From Glandiceps talaboti (Eukaryota; Hemichordata; Enteropneusta; Spengelidae): a DNA stretch of 64,000 nucleotides. Location of the stretch: contig NC_135568.1 of assembly GCF_964340395.1 (NCBI RefSeq), forward strand, positions 84,501 through 148,500, given 5' to 3'. The notes beneath the pieces were generated by a model. It was not told the origin of the DNA and did no database searches. It saw only the letters and a list, made by a program, of their open reading frames with translations. Both the position numbers and the translations under genes were made by a program. Shown piece by piece: positions 59,301 through 64,000 of this stretch. The number at the start of each line of letters is the position of its first letter. Positions within the stretch are counted from its first letter, which is position 1.

Positions 59301-62300
59301 CTGGAAACAAAAACAGGACAGAGGACATTAATAACATAGAGTTGGGGGTACTGATCGAAGTAAAGTGATGTCTCAATGTCATTTTGTTTTGAATAATCAT
59401 AAAGACACAGGCCACTTTATGATATTTTTGTTTTCGTGTCACTGTAAATATGCCAACTGGTGACAATGTTTGTTTTTTTCAATTCAATTATTCAATTAAG
59501 GTTTATATACATAAACTAGGCCATTGGCCTTTCGTTACATTTCACAGCCTCATAAGCACAATGTTGTTTTGAAGATTTTGGTGTTTTTGAAAACACTGTG
59601 TATGTCTTTATCACTACCAGTTTTAAAATAAAAACATTTAAACCTCATAGCACCACTCTTCCCAACCAAAGTAATTCACATCTCTTCAATTCGTACCTAG
59701 CATTGATTGTAGTGTAGTAAAGTGGTGGTATTATTTTAAGTTTGACAACTGGATTTGATTGAAGAATTTGGTTTAATTCTCAGTACTTTATTAGCATTTT
59801 ATTTCATGTCAGATGGAGGATCAAATAGAACAAGAAGGTTGACTTATTCTCATGTTACTTTTATGATGTGTCCAGGTAGTAAAATTCTATTTCAGCTAAT
59901 AAGAATGAGAGGAAGTCTTCTATTGACATTCACTTAAAGTAAGTCATTGATTTCTCATTGTCAGAGACTCGGCTGTATTCACCTAAGTAAGGTCCCCTCG
60001 ACTCCCACCTCCATCCAACCATAACAAATGCCATGTATTCATGATATTGCCCCTGCATTCACCTCAGTCAGCCCCATCCCTCCCCATCCAACCACAACAA
60101 ACGCCATGACTTGAAAATATCCCCTGTATTCACCTCAGTCAGCCCCCACCCCTCCCCATCCAACCACAACAAACGCCATGACTTGAAAATATCCCCTGTA
60201 TTCACCTCAGTCAGCCCCACCCCTCCCCATCCAACCACAACAAATGCCATGAATTGAAAATATCCTCTGTATTCACCTCAGTCAGCCCCACCCCTCCCCA
60301 TCCAACCACAACAAATGCCATGAATTGAAAATATCCCCGTATTCACCTGTCAGCCCCACCCCACCCCACCCCACCCACCCAACCACAACAAATGCCATGA
60401 GTTTATGATATATATATACCGTTTTTGATTTTATTTGATCAAATTATTCATGTTTAAGATTCAGTGGAGCTCAATCACATTTCAAGTATATTGAAGTGAA
60501 AATGTGATAGTTGACCAATTGCCATGACTAAGAAGAGTATATACAATTTATCACATGCAATTTCTAAGTTTATGAAATAGCAAAGTTACATTTTTAGTTT
60601 ATCAAATTCAGCATTCTCATTTTGTGGTATACGACAGTCATTATTTTTCATGGAATTTCACAATTTTCTGATAAAAAATATTGATTTCTTCAAGAATTAA
60701 TTAAAGATCAAATTTATTGACACATCTATAGTTTAAATTAATGATAATAAAAACCCACATTATGTGATAGAGCTTAATCATGGACAAAGACAATAGAAAA
60801 ACATAATAATGAGAGGGTGATACAGAATAGAAAGACATAATATTGAGAGGGTGATAAATTGTAAGAAAGAACACGATTCAAGAATTTATTGTTTGAAAAA
60901 TCACCGTAGGTCATAGCACCCAAACATTTGACATATGAAAAGTTGTTCTTCATCAGCTTCAAATTATTGTTCAAGTCAGAATGAGCCTTGGAAATAAACA
61001 CTTTAAACTTTTTCTGTTACGGTACCTTTGCTTAAGAAAAATTTAATCCATCTTCTGTTATGGTAGTTTGCTTAAGAAAAATTTAACCCATCTTCTGTTC
61101 AAATTAATGAAAACAGTCGTACAAACTTTCCAAGGTTAAAATAATATCATTTTAGAATCCAATATGGCCACCAAACACTATGTAAACTCTATGGGAAAAT
61201 AACAGATTGTCAATTTCCTTGAAAACAAGACGATGAACCACAAATTTCATTTATTATTACCAAGAACCGGAACAAGCTTTCATATGGCTAACTTTGGAGA
61301 GAATTTAAAAAAAGAACGTTTTCAAAGAAATTAGTTCCCATAAAAAATTTAAGTTAAGAGATGCATAATGTAATAGATAGATTTTAGTTTCATGCTTACA
61401 ACAAATGTGTGAAACCTACACAGTAAGTATTACAATTCACTGTGATTACCAAGACCTTTAGGACCACTAAACTCATCAAATGAAATAATGCCATCATTGT
61501 TTGCATCATCGGACTCAAGTAGGAGATATGATAAGTGTTCATCTTTGAGAGCATTTAATATCTATGGTTAAAATGTAGACTGTTAGTATGTGTTACAGGT
61601 TACTCAATGAACAACAGTGAATGTGTGATTAACAAAATGTAACAGAATTTACAACTCAAATGAACAATAGTAAATGATTTAGAAAAGCTTACAAAACTAT
61701 AGACCACATTCAAATGAACAATAGTGAATGATTGAGAAAAGCTTACAAAACTGTAGACCACACTCAAATGAACTGAATGTATGATGGAGAAAATCTTACA
61801 AAATTGCAACTGCATAATTCAATAAAATATGGCCTACAGTTTACATTGTATAAGCTACCAAATACAATAGTTTTACTGTCAGAGGAAAATCTGTTGCTAA
61901 TAATTTTGTTTGTGGCTAATGAAAATAACATTCTTTTCATTTTTCATTCTGGTCACTTTATTGTACTTAATGGCCATCGGCCCAAAATACAAAGAAAATT
62001 AGTACATAGTCAGACAAAACGTCACAATCTCAGCAAATAGTGTTTGCTTCTTTTCTCAAAGATAGTGCATGGTAAAGAAAAAGAGCAAGTTTTTGGATTG
62101 TATCACTGTCTTCAGAACGCATGATTTCAATGAATTTTGTATAGGAAGGTGGAGAGTAAAAGTAACGTGAAGTGGTATGTACTTATTCCGGTATTGATTG
62201 AAAAATGCACATTTAAGTAGGAAATGAAATTCGTCCTCGACCTCATGAAGGTCACAGAGAGTACATATTCTGTCATCACGGTGTACATTATTTCTCCTCC

Positions 62301-63507
62301 CCAATTCAATTTGTAGCCAATGTGCTGAACACCTAAAGCGTGCAACCATCATGCGATGTTGGCCAAACTTGATTTCAGACAAGTACTTTTCACGGTGTAA
62401 TGACAATTTAAAATTCGGTCACGTGTTGGGTCACAGCTCGCTCACATACAAGTTCATACTGCTCTCCAACTTTTCAGTAATTTCTCGACAAATCTGTCAA
62501 GTTAGCAACTGTAAGTACGTCAGTTACTTTTATAAACCATGGGAGTCAGCATCCAAGCCTGGAGAACTAGGATTGGAACTTTCATTCCACCAAAAAACTG
62601 GAGAGATATTCAAGTTCATTTCTACAGCCCATACTCAAATAACATTCTATTAGCCAATGGTTTTAGAAATCCAGTGTGAACACAGGAAAAGCCAATATTC
62701 ATAGGTAAGACCAAAAAAAATGGTTTCTGGTCAGGACAGTTTGTCTACAATGGTGCAATGGCACATTTTTTTTTTTTTTTATTCTCAACAAACCTGTCAC
62801 TCAGTCTACTATTTATGGCAGTCAAAGTTCTTTCCATTTAATACTATCGAGCAAATGTGTATGTGGGGCAGATGTCATTTACTTGTTCATGATTGGCTTT
62901 GCAGTTGTCTTCACTGAAGTAGGGAGGGTTATTTTTGTGTTTCCCCACAGATCTGTAGACTGTATGGGCTGGACAACCACACAAAAAGACCGATGTGGGG
63001 GTATTTAAGTGATGTGTGTGCTGACCAGAAACTATTCTCTGTTTTTTTTTTGGCCTAATAGTGAGAGGCCAATATACATACATGTAGGTAATAGTGAGAG
63101 GCCAATATACATACATGTAGTTAATAGTGAGAGGCCAATATACATACATGTAGGTAATAGTGAGAGGCCAATATACATACATGTAGGTAATAGTGAGAGG
63201 CCAATATACATACATGTAGGTAATAGTGAGAGGCCAATATCCCTAGAACCATAAAATACACACTATGATAATTTTGTACTTGAACTGAAAACCACCTGTT
63301 GAATCCCCTCACAAAAATGAGAAGGTAGAGTTTCAAAATATTTCCCATGATAATGTTTCCTTACCTCTTGTTTTGAAAGATGTTTATCACCATCAACGTC
63401 CATATGTTTAAAGACATTAGGTTTGGGAGGTTCAGGAGCTTCATCACTTACTTCAACTAATTCAAACTCATATTCTAATGTTAGGCCTTCCCCGGGCATT
63501 ATTGCTC
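59145..63507 (-). CDS. ER-resident FKBP-type prolyl isomerase with EF-hands, 3' part (FKBP14-like)
   Basis: Three coding exons are visible: 63507-63365, then either 61561-61430 or 59300-59145. The first carries the last strand of an FKBP domain (GLTLEYEFELVEV), a Pro-rich hinge and EF-hand loop 1 (DVDGDKHLSKQE). Each terminal exon carries EF-hand loop 2 and an ER-retrieval tetrapeptide: HSEL or HDEL. Both join in phase 0. The ending DGLISHDEFDGPKHDEL closely resembles insect and vertebrate FKBP14-type proteins. The family's role is peptidyl-prolyl isomerisation of secretory cargo in the ER lumen, with calcium-binding EF-hands. Upstream exons (signal peptide, catalytic domain) lie beyond the window. 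The family call is firm; FKBP7 versus FKBP14 assignment is not. Confidence 0.83.
59950..60395 (+). repeat. ~73-bp tandem repeat, about 6 copies, FKBP-like intron
   Basis: ATTCACCTCAGTCAGCCCCA, CCCCATCCAACCACAACAAA and TGCCATGAATTGAAAATATC recur. Confidence 0.92.
61250..61255 (-). terminator. Poly(A) signal after terminal exon A
   Basis: AATAAA on the minus strand, 175 nt after the HSEL stop. It would allow exon A to end a transcript on its own. Confidence 0.4.
61430..61561 (-). CDS. FKBP-like gene, alternative terminal exon A (EF-hand 2, HSEL)
   Basis: Forty-four codons, ILNALKDEHLSYLLLESDD and on to NHSEL and TAA. EF loop 2 is DANNDGIISFDE. The acceptor AACCATAG is weak in pyrimidines. AATAAA on this strand at 61255-61250 could end the transcript. 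Confidence 0.72.
   Translation of the reverse strand: MLNALKDEHLSYLLLESDDANNDGIISFDEFSGPKGLGNHSEL
61640..61775 (+). repeat. ~62-bp tandem repeat, 2.4 copies, next to terminal exon A
   Basis: CAAATGAACAATAGTGAATG and AGAAAAGCTTACAAAACT recur. Confidence 0.8.
62056..62406 (-). pseudogene. LINE reverse-transcriptase C-terminal fragment (zinc-knuckle region)
   Basis: The open frame contains FRCSAHWLQIELGRRNNVHR and then RICTLCDLHEVEDEFHFLLK, with C-x2-C, H and C. This is the conserved end of many animal non-LTR retrotransposon polymerases. Only the C-terminal part is present, so it is a 5'-truncated or decayed copy in the intron of the FKBP-like gene. Confidence 0.75.
62940..63065 (+). repeat. 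Dispersed repeat shared with 28775-28905
   Basis: GGGCTGGACAACCACACAAA, AAGACCGATG, GGGGTATTTAAGTGAT and TTTTTTTTTGGCCT. Same order as the 28.8-kb copy. Runs directly into a 33-bp tandem array. Confidence 0.5.
63052..63245 (+). repeat. 33-bp minisatellite, 6 copies, FKBP-like intron
   Basis: TAATAGTGAGAGGCCAATAT + ACATACATGTAGG. In-phase unit length leaves all frames open. Confidence 0.93.
63365..63507 (-). CDS. FKBP-like gene, exon with FKBP end and EF-hand 1
   Basis: This 143-nt exon has acceptor TTTGTGTAG and donor GAG|GTAAGG. It encodes the C-terminal FKBP strand, a PEPPKPNVF hinge, and an EF loop with Asp at 1, 3 and 5 and Glu at 12. The exon ends exactly after the position-12 Glu. Confidence 0.85.
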
Positions 63508-64000
63508 CTACACAAATTGACAATGAAATGAAGTCATAAATATAACAATTATGGAAAGAAACAAAAAGGTAAGTGTCATGACATTCAAAAAAGTGGAGAA
63601 ATCATTGATACTGACCCTACCTATTTTTGAAAGGTGTGCAAATCAGAAACAACAATTTTTTCAAGTGGCCCAACAGCCACAGAAGCATACATGTCTATAC
63701 AATCAAAGGCTTGACTTGATTTCTAAAGGTTATGTAACAATAGAAAGTGAGATTTGCCTTTCTATACAACTAAAGACAATGATGAGAAAATCGACCTGTT
63801 ACTGAAGGACAAAGATTGTGAGTGATGATATGAATCATTGACTATAAAAGGGTTGTTGTTGTTGTTGTTGTTGTTTTTTGAGTGAGAATGAATTTATTAT
63901 AAGCGTTGAATCCATTTTGTCATTGACATTATTGTTCTAATTACACATTCCCTCTCACAAATAGGTAGGGTTGGCATTGTTGTATCCAGTTATTTGTTAT

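Overview
This is an AT-rich window from an animal nuclear genome. Genes are split into many small exons with GT/AG introns, and non-LTR retrotransposon remnants, tRNA-derived SINEs and foldback (MITE-like) elements lie between and within them. The style of the repeats (TGACCTTGACC-rich element, CA-tailed element, SINEs ending in TATCATTATTATT-like tails) suggests a marine invertebrate, possibly a lophotrochozoan. The phylum is inference and cannot be fixed from the sequence alone.

Layout. 1357-1648 (+) is the last coding exon of a zinc-ribbon protein of unknown function. 1.7-12.4 kb is intergenic, with tandem arrays and at least four foldback or terminal-inverted-repeat elements. 12448-25372 (-) is a complete eight-exon gene for a membrane-anchored glycolipid-transfer (GLTP) domain protein of 505 aa with a very acidic linker (GLTPD2-like). 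26.6-27.1 kb (-) holds a weak candidate three-exon transcript. 28085-54057 (+) is a complete nineteen-exon gene for mitochondrial alanyl-tRNA synthetase (AARS2, about 1052 aa). All its exon phases agree except at the exon 16 donor, where one extra G breaks the frame. 54.7-59.1 kb is intergenic, with a decayed LINE reverse-transcriptase fragment. 59145-63507 (-) is the 3' part of an ER-resident FKBP-type prolyl isomerase with EF-hands (FKBP14-like). It has two alternative terminal exons, ending HSEL and HDEL, each with its own second EF-hand loop and AATAAA signal. A second LINE fragment lies between them and the upstream exon.

The most striking property is the density of minisatellites: about 30 tandem arrays with units of 22-151 bp, some over 3 kb. 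They are not placed at random with respect to exons. In at least six cases the repeated unit is, or begins as, a copy of an exon/intron boundary: GLTP exon 3 donor, AARS2 exon 4, exon 7 and exon 11 donors, exon 6 acceptor, and the AARS2 stop codon region. Several more arrays begin or end within about 30 nt of a splice site. This leaves ladders of duplicate 5' splice sites inside introns (17 at one locus, 7 at another). One 48-bp array appears to derive from a SINE body. These splice-junction-seeded minisatellites are the best candidate for something undescribed here.

The GLTP-like gene and AARS2 run head to head about 2.7 kb apart. They need not be functionally linked. AARS2 charges mitochondrial tRNA-Ala, the FKBP-like protein should act in ER protein folding, and the GLTP-domain protein should bind glycolipid at a membrane.
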